The notes under the pieces are model-generated. The model was not told where the DNA came from. It searched no databases and saw only the letters and a program-made list of their open reading frames with translations. A stretch of DNA of 64,000 bases from Bacteroidales bacterium (lineage in GTDB: Bacteria; Bacteroidota; Bacteroidia; Bacteroidales; Muribaculaceae): the NCBI GenBank assembly GCA_014800845.1, contig JAAVFJ010000003.1, positions 89,438-153,437 of the forward strand, given 5' to 3'. The position numbers and the translations under genes are program-made. Positions 1-10,000 of the stretch are shown here, one piece after another; position 1 is the stretch's first letter, and every line of letters begins with the position of its first letter.

Positions 1-24
1 CAGTTGAGCACTAATATTTTCATG

Positions 25-63
25 GGGTATGGGTTACGGATTATGGGTTATGGGTTACGGGGG
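25..63 (+). repeat. Heptamer G-rich array, copy A1
   Basis: Units of the form GGGTTAY (GGGTTAC, GGATTAT, GGGTTAT, GGGTTAC) follow one another with a 7-bp period. On the plus strand a stop codon (TGA at 5-7) ends one reading frame just upstream, so the array may follow the stop of a plus-strand gene lying outside the window; that is inference. It resembles four other arrays in this window. Confidence 0.7.
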
Positions 64-143
64 TGTTCAAAATAGCTGAGTCAGCTTGGGGCATTTAGGC
101 TCCGCACCGGTGCGCTTGCGGCAATTGTAATTTTGACACACCC
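62..143 (-). terminator. Possible terminator region downstream of pta
   Basis: An imperfect inverted repeat pairs GGTGTTCAAAAT with ATTTTGACACACC. It encloses two smaller dyads, AGCTGAGTCAGCT and CGCACCGGTGCG (103-114, a perfect 12-bp palindrome). It lies directly after the pta stop codon in the minus direction. The GTGTGTCAAAA type of arm recurs at two other intergenic sites in the window. There is no clear U-run, so the terminator role is inferred. Confidence 0.35.
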
Positions 144-150
144 TCGGTGA

Positions 151-1164
151 TTAAAGGCCTTTTTCGCCGATGGCCTGGTTGCAGGTTACGAGGATGGTGT
201 TATATACGTCTTCGTCGAGGCAGCCGCGGCTGAGGTCGTTGACGGGAGCGCCCAGACCCTGCAGGATGGGACCTACGGCGCCGGCACCGGCCAGACGCTG
301 CACGAGTTTGTAGGCGATGTTGCCCACTTCCAACGAGGGGAACACGAGGGTGTTGGCATGGCCTGCCACGGTGCTTTCAGGTGCTTTTGATGCGCCTACG
401 CCGGGCACGAGGGCTGCGTCGCTCTGCAGCTCGCCGTCGATTTTGATTTCGGGGGCAAGTTCGTGTACCATCTCGGTGGCGCGAATCACTTTGTCCACGC
501 GCTCGTGGCGTGCGCTGCCCTTGGTTGAGAAGCTGAGCATGGCCACTACGGGATCAATGCCGGCTATGTTCTTGGCGGTGGCAGCGGTTGAGATAGCTAT
601 CTGAGCGAGCTCCTCGGCTGTGGGGTCAGGCACTACGGCGCAGTCGGCAAACACGAGCATGTGGTCTACACCATAGGGGAGATGCTCGGGGAGCAGCATG
701 ATGAAGGCACCGCTCACTACTGAGATGCCGGGTTTAGTCTTCAGCACCTGGAAAGCAGCGCGAAGCACGTTGCCGGTAGTGGAGAGCGCGCCGGCCACCT
801 GGCAGTCGGCATCGCCGTTCTTAATCATTAGGCAGCCCAGGTAGAGGGGATTCTTCACAGTGTAGCGTGCATCTTCAAGAGTCACGCCCTTCTTTTTGCG
901 AAGTTCGTAGAAGAGATTGGCGTAGGGCTCTGTAAACTCCTTGTCGTCAGGGTCTACGATGGTAGCCTTGTCTATGTTTTTCAGACCGTTTTCGGCAGCT
1001 ACGGCGTGGATATCGTCGGCCTTACCGATGAGGATAATCTTAGCGAGTTCCTGCTCGAGCACCTTGTCAGCAGCACGAAGAGTGCGGGGTTCGGTACCTT
1101 CGGGGAGTACGAGACGCTGCGGGTGCTCCTTAGCCTTTGCGGCCAATCTTTCAAAAAGTGTCAT
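151..1164 (-). CDS. pta: Phosphate acetyltransferase
   Basis: Converts acetyl-CoA and phosphate to acetyl phosphate in the cytoplasm, the first step of the acetate-forming, ATP-yielding branch with acetate kinase. The 337-residue protein has the short single-domain PTA_PTB form. Recognisable family signatures include VFADCAVVPDPTAEELA in the middle and GLGAPVNDLSRGC at residues 303-315. It starts MTLFERLAAKAKEHPQRLVLPEG, which is a typical start for the short Pta. No acetate kinase gene is visible; the sequence beyond position 150 is only repeats, so ackA is elsewhere or past the window edge. A TAATTTTG promoter motif lies upstream at 1228-1235. Confidence 0.95.
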   Translation of the reverse strand: MTLFERLAAKAKEHPQRLVLPEGTEPRTLRAADKVLEQELAKIILIGKADDIHAVAAENGLKNIDKATIVDPDDKEFTEPYANLFYELRKKKGVTLEDARYTVKNPLYLGCLMIKNGDADCQVAGALSTTGNVLRAAFQVLKTKPGISVVSGAFIMLLPEHLPYGVDHMLVFADCAVVPDPTAEELAQIAISTAATAKNIAGIDPVVAMLSFSTKGSARHERVDKVIRATEMVHELAPEIKIDGELQSDAALVPGVGASKAPESTVAGHANTLVFPSLEVGNIAYKLVQRLAGAGAVGPILQGLGAPVNDLSRGCLDEDVYNTILVTCNQAIGEKGL

Positions 1165-1227
1165 TATGGTATGCTTTAATTAGGGGTTATGAAGCAATTA
1201 GGTTTGTGGGGAATTTTCCCCGCATTG

Positions 1228-1235
1228 CAAAATTA
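1228..1235 (-). promoter_or_regulatory. Bacteroidetes-type -7 box for pta
   Basis: CAAAATTA on the plus strand reads TAATTTTG on the minus strand, matching the TAnnTTTG consensus. It ends 63 bases before the pta start codon. No good TTTG -33 box is visible. A short dyad GGGGAA-TT-TTCCCC lies next to it at 1209-1222. Confidence 0.5.
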
Positions 1236-1289
1236 CAAAAAAAGTGGGTGGCAAGTGCTAAAATCCCCGTATTTTTTCAGCGTAGTATT

Positions 1290-1324
1290 AAAAAAGGCAT
1301 CTCCCCGGGGTGCGGGAAGATGCC
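1290..1324 (-). terminator. Rho-independent terminator of the amylase gene
   Basis: On the minus strand GGCATCT pairs with AGATGCC around a GC-rich loop and is followed by a run of six T. It sits 36 bases past the amylase stop codon, so it most likely ends that transcript before pta. Confidence 0.75.
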
Positions 1325-1359
1325 GATATGTGTTGTTTGCCGGAAGGTTCCGGAGTGAA

Positions 1360-4353
1360 TTAGCGCACTATGAGCTTAGTGTTGCCTACGATGTAGAAGC
1401 CGGGTGTGAGGTCGCTGAAGATGTTGCGACCCTCCTGCACGGGGCGTACGATTGCACGGCCGTCGAGGGTCACGATAGTCACTTGACCCTCGCAGGGAGC
1501 ATCAACAATCACAGCTGAACCTGCGGCGAAAATTCGCATGCCTGCCATGCCGGTGATCTCCTTCACGCTTACTGAGCCGAGGCCTGTTTCGGTGTAGTTG
1601 CCGCCGTTGATGGCTTCGAAGTCAGCAGTCTGAGCACCGTTGCCACCATTGTTGAAGATAATCATGGGCTTCACAAGGGTGTCAGAGGTCTTGAAGGAGA
1701 TGGTGTACTTGTTGTCGCCTACCGATTTCATGGCAGTGCCGGGCCAAGAGCCGAGATAGGTCTTGTTGCCGTTGCCTGCATCCCAGTGATAGGCGTAGAC
1801 GCTGCTCCAGCCTGAGTTGGTGTTGTCGAACGTGTAGATGTATTCAACCTCCTGACCGGGTTCTACGGGGGGATCTACGATTTCGCCGCTGCCGGGGATG
1901 GTCTTGAGGTAGCCTGAGGCGGTGTAATAGCCACCGTTAACGAAGGGGAAACCATCCTTAGTGCACTGGTCGTTGCCACCGTTGGAGAAGATTACCTTAG
2001 CGCTTTCGGGGATTTTGCCGGTGCCGGTAAATGTCCATTTATATACGTTGTTACCCAGGTAAGTCATGTCCTGACCGGGCCAGTTGCCGCCTGTGTAGTT
2101 GCTGCTGTCGCTCCAGATCCAAGCGGTGGTCACGGGCCATGATTCATGCTCGAAGAACACAGCCTGTTCCCCTTCGGCCATGGAGGGCTCTATGGGATTC
2201 TCGGGTTCCACACGGTCGCCTCCGACTACGGGGCCGCTGCCGTTGGGCTTTACAGTCCAGGTCTCATCGGGCATAGTTTCATCGGGCCATGTCTGCCAGT
2301 CAGCCTCCACGGGAGCTGAGGCGTAGAGGTATTTGCCATCGGTGCCAACCTTGCCGGGAGCGGGAGTCTTGGCGGTGGAGAGCACATAGACACGCAGGTT
2401 GCCTTTGCCTGAGCATTTAGCTGTTAATTTTCCGTCGGTCACGGTCTGCACGTCACCTGTGATTGCATCGGTGTATGTGCCGTTGAGCACGCCGGTGAAG
2501 GTGGCGTCGCCGCTGATGGTTACGAGTACGTAAGAGTCGGTCTTAGAGTCGGTGTAACGGCGCTTGAAAGCCATCTTGCCTGTGCAGCCCTCGTTGCTAT
2601 ACTGACCTTTGCGAAGCGCGGGCACAGCAGCGCGAATCTTGTTGAGGCGCTGAATGTGGAGTGCGAGGGGATAGGTCAGTGTTGAGGCCATGTTGCCGGT
2701 GGCGTTGGAGTAGTCAGCGAAGTCCTTGACGTCGACTGAACCCTCTATGTAGCCGCCGAAATATGCGCGGCCGGTTTCCTTAAGTGCGAGCACGGCACCT
2801 TTGTCTATATCCTTGCCCTTCTGGAATTCCACCTCGGAACCGTAGTAGATACAGGGGATGCCGCGGAAGGTGAACATCAGCGAGAGGTTTTCAGCCCATG
2901 TGGCCTGGTCACCCTTGAAGCGGTAATTGCTGTCGGGAGCATAGTCGTGAGAGTCTACATAGACCACATTATAGGTTGCGTCATTGTAGAGGTCATCCTG
3001 ATTGCGCACGCCGTAAGCTCCGGAGGCTGAATTGAAATTCCAGTGCATGGCGAAGTCAATCACGTTCAGGCCGGAGTGGTCGGTGTAGTCAGGGGTGTGA
3101 TATTCGTTGCCGTTGAGTTGGTGGTTGGTGCTGTGGCGCAGGATGGATGAGGAGTGTCCCATGTCGTCCTTGGCTGACTGCAGCACAGAGTCCCAGTTGG
3201 TGTGCCCGCTTACAGTGAAGTAGTCCTGAGAGCCCTCGGTCTGTGTGGGGATAGCTACTACGGAATCCCAGGATTTAGGGTCCATGTCCCAGGGGTAATC
3301 CTTGCTCTCTTTCCAGGTGTAATAGCAGGGAGAGCAGTTGTAGTTGTCACCGCGGTAGATGACCTCCATGGAGCGGGCGCAAACCTCGCCATACATGAAG
3401 AAGGGAGAGCCGCCGCGGTTCTCTTTAGCCTCTTTGGTTTCTGAAGCGGCTATGAACTGCGGAATGAACATCTTGTTGAAGGAGAGGCGGGGAATATGTC
3501 CGGCGGTGTCAATACGGAAACCGTCGACACCCATTTTGATGAAGCGGGAGTAGCACTCCACCAGATAGTTGGTCACGGCAGGGTTCTCAGTGTTGAGGTC
3601 CACGCAGTCACCTGCAATCTGCCCCCACCAGCGAGAGGGGTCGTCCCAGTCGAACCATGCCTTGTGGTGCCAATAGTTATGAGTGTCCTTGTTAGTGAAG
3701 TCAGTATTCTTCATCATGGCCAGACGGGTGCCATATTGGTCAGCCGGGCGAAGAGAATTGTAATTGTCAGGAAGAGCGCCACCCATGCTTATCGTCTGAG
3801 GAATCATGGATGCATTTATGTCGCCCAGGTCCTGACTGTAATCTTTGCGGAACATGCGGCAGAGATTTTCCTCGCCGAAGTTGCCGGTGTGCTGGATTAC
3901 GATGTCGAGTATGAGCTTCATGCCGCGGGCGTGCACTTCATTTATCAGCTCCTGAAAGGCCACGTCGGCATCGGCGGCGGAAGCTGATTTTGACACGTAG
4001 CGGTGGTCTACTTTTGAAAAGTCAAGTGCATGGTAGCCGTGATAGTCCAGACCGGAACCGTTCTCCACAATGGGAGTGATCCACACGGCGGTGAAGCCGA
4101 GAGCTTTGATGTAGTCGAGTTTCTGGATAAGTCCTTTGAAGTCGCCGCGCCACTCGGGGTCATTTATGTTCTTGTCGCCGTCCCAGCAGTAGGTATTGTT
4201 CTGCGGGTCGCCGTCATAGAAGCGGGTGGTCATGGCAAAATAGATGGTCTCGTCGCGGAAGTCGGTGCGGTCACCGACAAATGTAGCCGCAGAGGCCGAG
4301 GCTGCTGTGAGAGCCATGAAACTCCCCAGCATGAAACCTTTAAAAGTTTTCAT
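1360..4353 (-). CDS. Secreted GH13 alpha-amylase with two starch-binding modules and T9SS-type C-terminus
   Basis: Probably hydrolyses alpha-1,4 bonds of starch or glycogen outside the cell. I chose the start at 4353 (MKTFKGFMLGSFMAL), 11 codons inside the track ORF, because it gives a clean signal peptide ending at ASASA. All four GH13 motifs are visible: DIVIQHTG, GFRIDTAGH (nucleophile D282), FMYGEV (acid/base E323) and YVDSHD (D470). After the catalytic and beta-sandwich domains come two similar CBM26-like modules, each with a WPG motif (NWPGQDM, SWPGTAM) and a NGG motif. The last 65 residues resemble a type A T9SS sorting domain (GFYIVGNTKLIVR at the end). There are no SusC/SusD-like genes beside it. 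It is a single-gene transcript with its own terminator. Confidence 0.92.
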   Translation of the reverse strand: MKTFKGFMLGSFMALTAASASAATFVGDRTDFRDETIYFAMTTRFYDGDPQNNTYCWDGDKNINDPEWRGDFKGLIQKLDYIKALGFTAVWITPIVENGSGLDYHGYHALDFSKVDHRYVSKSASAADADVAFQELINEVHARGMKLILDIVIQHTGNFGEENLCRMFRKDYSQDLGDINASMIPQTISMGGALPDNYNSLRPADQYGTRLAMMKNTDFTNKDTHNYWHHKAWFDWDDPSRWWGQIAGDCVDLNTENPAVTNYLVECYSRFIKMGVDGFRIDTAGHIPRLSFNKMFIPQFIAASETKEAKENRGGSPFFMYGEVCARSMEVIYRGDNYNCSPCYYTWKESKDYPWDMDPKSWDSVVAIPTQTEGSQDYFTVSGHTNWDSVLQSAKDDMGHSSSILRHSTNHQLNGNEYHTPDYTDHSGLNVIDFAMHWNFNSASGAYGVRNQDDLYNDATYNVVYVDSHDYAPDSNYRFKGDQATWAENLSLMFTFRGIPCIYYGSEVEFQKGKDIDKGAVLALKETGRAYFGGYIEGSVDVKDFADYSNATGNMASTLTYPLALHIQRLNKIRAAVPALRKGQYSNEGCTGKMAFKRRYTDSKTDSYVLVTISGDATFTGVLNGTYTDAITGDVQTVTDGKLTAKCSGKGNLRVYVLSTAKTPAPGKVGTDGKYLYASAPVEADWQTWPDETMPDETWTVKPNGSGPVVGGDRVEPENPIEPSMAEGEQAVFFEHESWPVTTAWIWSDSSNYTGGNWPGQDMTYLGNNVYKWTFTGTGKIPESAKVIFSNGGNDQCTKDGFPFVNGGYYTASGYLKTIPGSGEIVDPPVEPGQEVEYIYTFDNTNSGWSSVYAYHWDAGNGNKTYLGSWPGTAMKSVGDNKYTISFKTSDTLVKPMIIFNNGGNGAQTADFEAINGGNYTETGLGSVSVKEITGMAGMRIFAAGSAVIVDAPCEGQVTIVTLDGRAIVRPVQEGRNIFSDLTPGFYIVGNTKLIVR

Positions 4354-4616
4354 AAAAATGTAAGAATGTAAGAATTTGGTTAACATTAGCGCTGTGCGCC
4401 TGAAAATAGTTTTGGTACTGCTATGTAGATACTATGGTACAGGGCCTTAAGTATTACTCAAGCTAAATGTGGTGCAAATGTACGAATATTTTTTTAAGTA
4501 TGGGTATAAAAACTGTAAGAATTTTCTGATTTTATCCCGTCAATTAAAAAATCAGCGACTATTGCACCATATTTTAACTTTTATGACTAATTTTACAGTC
4601 CGAAAAAATCAACAGC
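4354..4616. other. Divergent intergenic region amylase/lptF
   Basis: AT-rich DNA between two divergent genes. It holds the amylase promoter motif at 4475-4482. No good TAnnTTTG match was found for the lptF side, so that promoter is unassigned. No small gene is apparent. Confidence 0.6.
4475..4482 (-). promoter_or_regulatory. Bacteroidetes-type -7 box for the amylase gene
   Basis: CAAATGTA on the plus strand reads TACATTTG on the minus strand, a full match to TAnnTTTG. It leaves a leader of about 115 bases before the start at 4353. The -33 box is not convincing. Confidence 0.45.
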
Positions 4617-6515
4617 GTGATTCTCATCAAGCGTCTACATACATTTCTGTTGCGCAGTTTCCTGCCTCTGTTTGCCATGACGTTCTTCATCGTGCTCTTC
4701 ATTGTGCTGATGCAGTTCTTGTGGCGATATATAGATGACCTGGTAGGCAAAGGTCTGGAAATTAAGATACTGGCCGAGCTCTTCTTCTATGCGGCTGTGA
4801 GCATGGTGCCCACGGCGTTGCCGCTGGCGGTGCTTCTGGCTTCGCTCATGACTTTTGGCAATCTCGGCGAAAAATTTGAGCTGACGGCCATGAAAGCCGC
4901 CGGCGTGAGCTTGTTGCGCACCATGTCGCCGCTGATAGTCTTCATCAGTCTGGTGGCTGTCGGTGCTTTCTTTTTCCAGAACGATGTGCTGCCGAAGGCA
5001 CAGGTAAAGATGTGGACGCTACTCTTCTCCGTGAAGCAGAAAAGCCCTGAGCTTGAAATTCCGCAGGGGGTGTTCTATGACCGCATACCGGGCTATAACC
5101 TATATATAAAGGAGAAGAATTCCACCACCGGCATACTGCGCGGTGTGATGATTTACGACATCTCCAAGGGCTACGACGGTGGTACAATCCTGCTGGCCGA
5201 CTCGGCACGTCTTGCTTTTGCCAAGGATGGGAGCCACCTCTATCTCCACCTCTGGAAGGGGGAGCAGTTTGACAATCTTCGCGACCAGGCCACTGCGGGT
5301 CAGAACATGCCCTTCCGCCGCGAGACTTTTGATGACAAGGAGATATTCATACCCTTCAACAATGACTTCAACCGCCTGGACGAACAGGGCATGCGCAATC
5401 AGTATGTGGGTAAAAACATAGCTGAGCTGCAGCACACCATCGACTCCATCAATAGTCGCGTGGACTCCATAGGCGCGCTCAACTCCCAATTCCTGCGCAG
5501 CCGAGAATATGGAGGTGTGCGTGTGGCTACGGACAAGAAGACAAAGGAGCCGTTGCCCTACAGCCCGGTGACTATAAAGGGTGAGCCGCTGAATATTGAC
5601 ACTCTTATGTCCAAGCTTCCGGCCTCCAAGCAGGACCTGATTATCGGCCAGGCTATGCGTCGCGCAGAAATGGGTAAAGCCGATGTGCAGTTTAAGATTG
5701 AGACCATGAAGGATGACAACTCCATCCTGCGCCGCCACCAGATAGAGCTCATGAAGAAATTCACTCTCTCGGTGGCCTGTCTGCTCTTCTTCTTTATAGG
5801 CGCGCCGCTGGGTGCCATCATCCGCAAGGGTGGTTTGGGCACGCCGCTCGTAATCTCTGTGTTCATCTTCATCATTTACTATATAATAGACAACTCCGGC
5901 TACAAGCTTGCGCGCGACGGCAAATGGCCCGTGTGGGAGGGTATGTGGATATCTACCTTCATCCTCGCGCCTATGGGTATCTATGTGACCTGGAAGGCAA
6001 TGAATGACTCCGCTGTCTTCAATGCGGACGCATGGCGAGCTGTCTTTAACCGCGTGATTGGCAAGCATGTAATCCGCAAGGTGGAGTATAAGGAGATTGT
6101 GATAGAGGAGGTCGAGCCGGCTAAGGCGATGCAGATGGTTGAGAGTCTGCAGGCTGATGCGCGGCGCCTGCTTGCTCAGACACCGCGGCCGCAATTCTTT
6201 ATCTCCTATTGGTGGAAGGGGATGAATCTCAAGGAGATAGGTTCGCTTAGCCGCGAGCTGGACGAGACGGTGGATTACCTCAGTAACTCGCGCGACAAAC
6301 AGACGGTAAATCTGCTCATGGACCTGCCAGTAATCAGTCAGCAGTGGATATATCACCCCGCGCCTCGCCGCTGGGTGAGCTGCGTGGCTATGGTGCTCCT
6401 GCCCGTAAGTATTCCTGTCTGGATAGTAGGCGTGCTGCGTCAGCGCCGCCTGATAGCTCAGCTCAAGCAGACTGAGCACACTGCGGGGAGGTTAATTTTA
6501 GGTTTTAGGTTTTAG
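4617..6515 (+). CDS. LptF/LptG family lipopolysaccharide export permease
   Basis: Inner-membrane subunit of the ABC machine that pulls LPS from the inner membrane into the Lpt bridge. The protein has 632 residues with the family layout: membrane segments near the N-terminus (LPLFAMTFFIVLFIVLMQFL and further helices), a long periplasmic beta-jellyroll region, and returning helices (SVACLLFFFIGAPLGAIIRKGG). The C-terminal extension after the last core helix is common in Bacteroidetes members. The start codon is GTG (MILIKRLHTFLLRSF); the reading fits the family start. The last seven residues (LILGFRF) and the stop codon are encoded by the TTTTAGG heptamer array that follows, so the natural C-terminus appears to have been replaced or extended by repeat DNA. 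LptF versus LptG cannot be decided. Confidence 0.9.
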   Translation: MILIKRLHTFLLRSFLPLFAMTFFIVLFIVLMQFLWRYIDDLVGKGLEIKILAELFFYAAVSMVPTALPLAVLLASLMTFGNLGEKFELTAMKAAGVSLLRTMSPLIVFISLVAVGAFFFQNDVLPKAQVKMWTLLFSVKQKSPELEIPQGVFYDRIPGYNLYIKEKNSTTGILRGVMIYDISKGYDGGTILLADSARLAFAKDGSHLYLHLWKGEQFDNLRDQATAGQNMPFRRETFDDKEIFIPFNNDFNRLDEQGMRNQYVGKNIAELQHTIDSINSRVDSIGALNSQFLRSREYGGVRVATDKKTKEPLPYSPVTIKGEPLNIDTLMSKLPASKQDLIIGQAMRRAEMGKADVQFKIETMKDDNSILRRHQIELMKKFTLSVACLLFFFIGAPLGAIIRKGGLGTPLVISVFIFIIYYIIDNSGYKLARDGKWPVWEGMWISTFILAPMGIYVTWKAMNDSAVFNADAWRAVFNRVIGKHVIRKVEYKEIVIEEVEPAKAMQMVESLQADARRLLAQTPRPQFFISYWWKGMNLKEIGSLSRELDETVDYLSNSRDKQTVNLLMDLPVISQQWIYHPAPRRWVSCVAMVLLPVSIPVWIVGVLRQRRLIAQLKQTEHTAGRLILGFRF

Positions 6516-6583
6516 GTCTTAAGTTTTAGAGCGTTCGCTTTGGTTAGGCTCGCGTTCTTAGGTTTAGGGTTTAGACTTTGAGG
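6490..6583 (+). repeat. Heptamer G-rich array, copy A2
   Basis: TTTTAGG, TTTTAGG, TCTTAAG and TTTTAGA units, an interruption rich in CG, then CTTAGG-TTTAGGG-TTTAGAC. The period is 7 bp. The array begins inside the 3' end of the LptF/G gene and supplies its TAG stop codon (6513-6515). The G-rich strand is the coding strand of that gene. Confidence 0.75.
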
Positions 6584-6857
6584 GGTTGCAGCATATTTTA
6601 TCAAAGGTTTAGTTGATAATTATGTCCCTTTCCGGGTACGCTTTTCGGTGTAGTCCTCCGCGAACTTCATTCTCGTTTAACTAAATTTGGGGTACTCCGC
6701 ACCGATATCGGAAGCGCTTAGGTAATATTGATTTTGCCTTTAGATTTTGTATATTGATGTGTATATCTATCTAAAAGTGTATGCAAATTGCATGAATAAT
6801 CGGGGGGGTAAATAACAAATTACGGAATATTCATTTAAGAATTTATAAAGGATTCCC
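6584..6857. other. Intergenic region without a recognisable gene
   Basis: This stretch between the LptF/G gene and the secreted protein has a weak dyad TTATCAA/TTGATAA (6598-6619) and a 10-bp palindrome CCGATATCGG (6702-6711). The end of the gap is AT-rich. I see no coding potential. Confidence 0.5.
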
Positions 6858-6889
6858 TTTGGCTGCGTGGAGGTTTTTTCGTACTTTTG
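6858..6889 (+). promoter_or_regulatory. Promoter for the 7022 secreted-protein gene
   Basis: TTTG at 6858-6861 and TACTTTTG at 6882-6889 are separated by 20 bases, matching the Bacteroidetes -33/-7 promoter. The expected leader is about 125 bases. Confidence 0.65.
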
Positions 6890-7021
6890 CACCACTTTTC
6901 TGTATTTTTTTACTGTATTTTAAGTTTACTGTTTTTAAAATCGGTTACGGAATATGGAATATATAAGTGCTAACTAATAATAAACCGAACCGAGCGGAAA
7001 GTTGCTCGGTGATAAAAGTTA

Positions 7022-10000
7022 ATGATGAATAAAGTTATTCTTTCGACTTTCCTTCTGGCTGCCGCTTTGCCCGCGTGGGTAAACGTTTGTGCAGCTCCGG
7101 CAGAAAGAGTGCCGGTTTACGAAGATCAGAGTGATTTACCCACAATTTCTGCCGACCGTGTTGCCGGTATGGGGTTGGAAGCCGAGACACTTCTGAATCT
7201 CAAACCCGGCCGCCCCATCTACCAGCAGGCTGACAAAGAGGCCAATAATGTGAATTTTGAGGGCCACACATTGCGTTATCTGGCAGTGCAGCGTGCGCTT
7301 GCCGGTGATGGCTGCCATGTTAACCGTGTATGCAATATTGTAGGCGTAGGCTCAGGTACCACTAATATGGGCAATCTGACCGATGAGGATATCACAAATG
7401 CCGCAGACATAGTAGCAGTGGCTGATGTAAACCTTACGACCGGTCCGCTCGTGGGTATCCGCGATGCCAAGCGCTATTATGCCAAGGGCACAAAGGCAGG
7501 TTTCTGCTGCGTGGGTATCGGCTCTCAGGCGTTGAGCCTCGACGTTATCAAGCTTATGACTCTGGCATTTTATCGCGATGGTAAATTCATAGCCGAAGTG
7601 CCTGTGACCGACGGTCAAAACTGGACTGGCGTAAATCTTTCGCTCGTAAGCGTTAACGGCACAAGCGATCAGGCCTCTATGACTTTCAGCGCGGAGGCCC
7701 CCGACGTGTTTGACGAGGTCGTGCTGATGAACACCGGTGGCTTGAATCTTACTGTCGGTTCCGGCTACCGCGTGAAATACGCATTCGTAGGCGAAAATCC
7801 CCAACTTCCCCTGACTCGCGACGGTAAGGATTGGTACGGCCTCGTCAAGGATAAAAATTATGTGGGTGGTATCTCTACCTACAACGAGCTCTATCCCACC
7901 CGCCAAATAAAACTTGCCGATGCTGCTGTGTCAGGCAGTAATTTAGTGACATCTTATCATGATTTGGTGGATGATCCCAAAGAAGGAGTTACCGTGCAGG
8001 TAGGTGCCCTGGTGTCCGCAGGTGGCTCATGTGAAATTCATATGGATCACGCCGACGGATCTGAGGTGGCTGGTGAGCAGGTGTTCCCGGCAGGAAGCGT
8101 GATTACTTTCTATGGTAATTCAGGAAAGGTGCTTGATGTCACCCTCGCTGAGAATGACTACATAGAGCTGTATACTAATGAAGTTTCCAAGAAAGGAACC
8201 CCCGGTATCGTCAGCGATTATGTCGTAACGGAACGAATTCCTTTGAAAACAGATGTCCTGAAGGTTGGTCTTATCGGAGGCGGTAGCTTAGCATATTCTG
8301 CCACGAGCTCTATGCCCTTCTCCGGTGCTAAATTAAGTATTGGCTCCGGTGGTCTTGGCATCGGAGGAACTACTATTCAATACATAACTATACAGGCACC
8401 GGCAGAGCCGCAACATTCTTGCGACTTGGGCGCCGAGGAACTGGTCTACATCCCCGAAAGTGCCAATGAGGTCCTCCTCTCATGGAAGAATGATAGCAAT
8501 CTGGCTGTGAAGTGGTCGCTGATTTCAGTGCCTGAAGGCTCAAATGCTGATATAAATGTCGACGGCAAGCTCTTCAATATTGACCGTATCGGTGAATATG
8601 TGGTGAAACTTGAGGTGACCGGCGAGGGCCACGAGGATTGCGTAAGCTATATCACTGTGAAGAATAATAAGATGGAAACCATCGATGAATGGACCGGCCA
8701 TTGCGGCGAAGCTCTTGTGAACAACTCCATGTGGATAGACCACGAGCTTGAGGGTGAATATGTGCTCTCAAAGGAAATTTATGACGTGGAGGGTAGCGGT
8801 TCGCTTATCACCATTGACAGTCTTGATGGTGCCAACAATATCATTGACAACAACCTTGACAACTATGCCACTTACACCGGTGGTCTGAATCTTGCCGGCA
8901 ATGTGCGCATCGTTGGCGTTCACCGTGTGCGCGATTTCAGCCTCCCCGAGGGCTCAATCGCAGACCCCATAATCAGCGACGGCAAAGAGGCAAAGCGTGT
9001 GGGTTTCGTGATTGAGGAAACAACCAAGGGTCTTAACCTGGGCGCTCTGGAATTTCTGAACATCCGCTGCTATCTGCATGGCAACCGTGTCTATGAGCAT
9101 GTAATCGATGAGGCTAACACAGTGTCGGTAAATCTTATTGGCTCTGAGGAGGGCTCACGTGTGGTTCGCTACTCTATTGAGGTGCCCGAGGGTATTCCTT
9201 TTGATGAGTTCATGCTCTGGAAGAGCGGTGTGCTTGATGTGGAGCTCAGCGGCCTGAAAATCTTCTATCCTTTTATTGAGGCTTCTAACTCCGACTGTAG
9301 CTCAATCTTAGGTTGCGACGGCGAACTGCTTCATCAGAAAGCTACTATTATACCTCAGACAGGTGGCGGCGTAAATGTAGGCCAGGCTGTGACAGACCTC
9401 TCTCACTTTATTGATGACGACCTGGAGAGCGCCATGATGATACTCAACACAGTGTCGTTAGGTTCCGGTGTGACTGTGCGTGTGGACTTCGGCAAAGAGG
9501 TAGGGCGAGAGAAGCAGATAGGCATCATCATGGATGACAAGACTTATCTTGCGGGTGTGAAGGCCGGCGGTTGGCTCACAGTGCGTCTGCTTAAGAAGAA
9601 AGCTGAGGCCTCACAGGTAGCTATGCGTGTGGATGGGGTGACTAATCCCGGCGACACTGAGACTGCCGATGGAAAGTATGAGGTGGTTAAGGAAAACTCT
9701 ACTTGGGGCGTGGCCGATGTAAATGTGGCCGGTCTGGGCGACAAGCGAGTGCTCTACATCAGCGCTGATCGTCCCGTAGATGCTCTGGAGCTGACCTCTG
9801 CCAACATAGCAGGTGTGCTTGATCCTCAGATGTATTACGGCATCTGTACTCGCGGTGACGAGGATGGCGACGGTGTGCCCGACTGTTATGATGAGCGCCG
9901 TCAGTTCCTGACAGGCGTGGACCATATCGAAAGTGTGGCAAACGATTTGGTTGTCAGCACTCGTGGCGGACACCTGAAGCTTAGCTCCGCCTCCGGCTCA

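Noticed and set aside
25-63. CRISPR array or true telomere
   Set aside because: The units are 7 bp without spacers, so this is not CRISPR. The arrays are internal, short and degenerate, so they are not chromosome ends.
1-75. 3' end of a plus-strand gene reading through to the TAG at 73-75
   Set aside because: The open frame consists of repeat units (GYGLRIMGYGLR-like) and is more simply explained as non-coding heptamer array.
5100-6479. 459-residue minus-strand ORF opposite the LptF/G gene
   Set aside because: The plus-strand protein matches a known family over its full length. The minus ORF has a His/Arg/Leu-rich composition typical of an antisense shadow and no signal peptide or motif.
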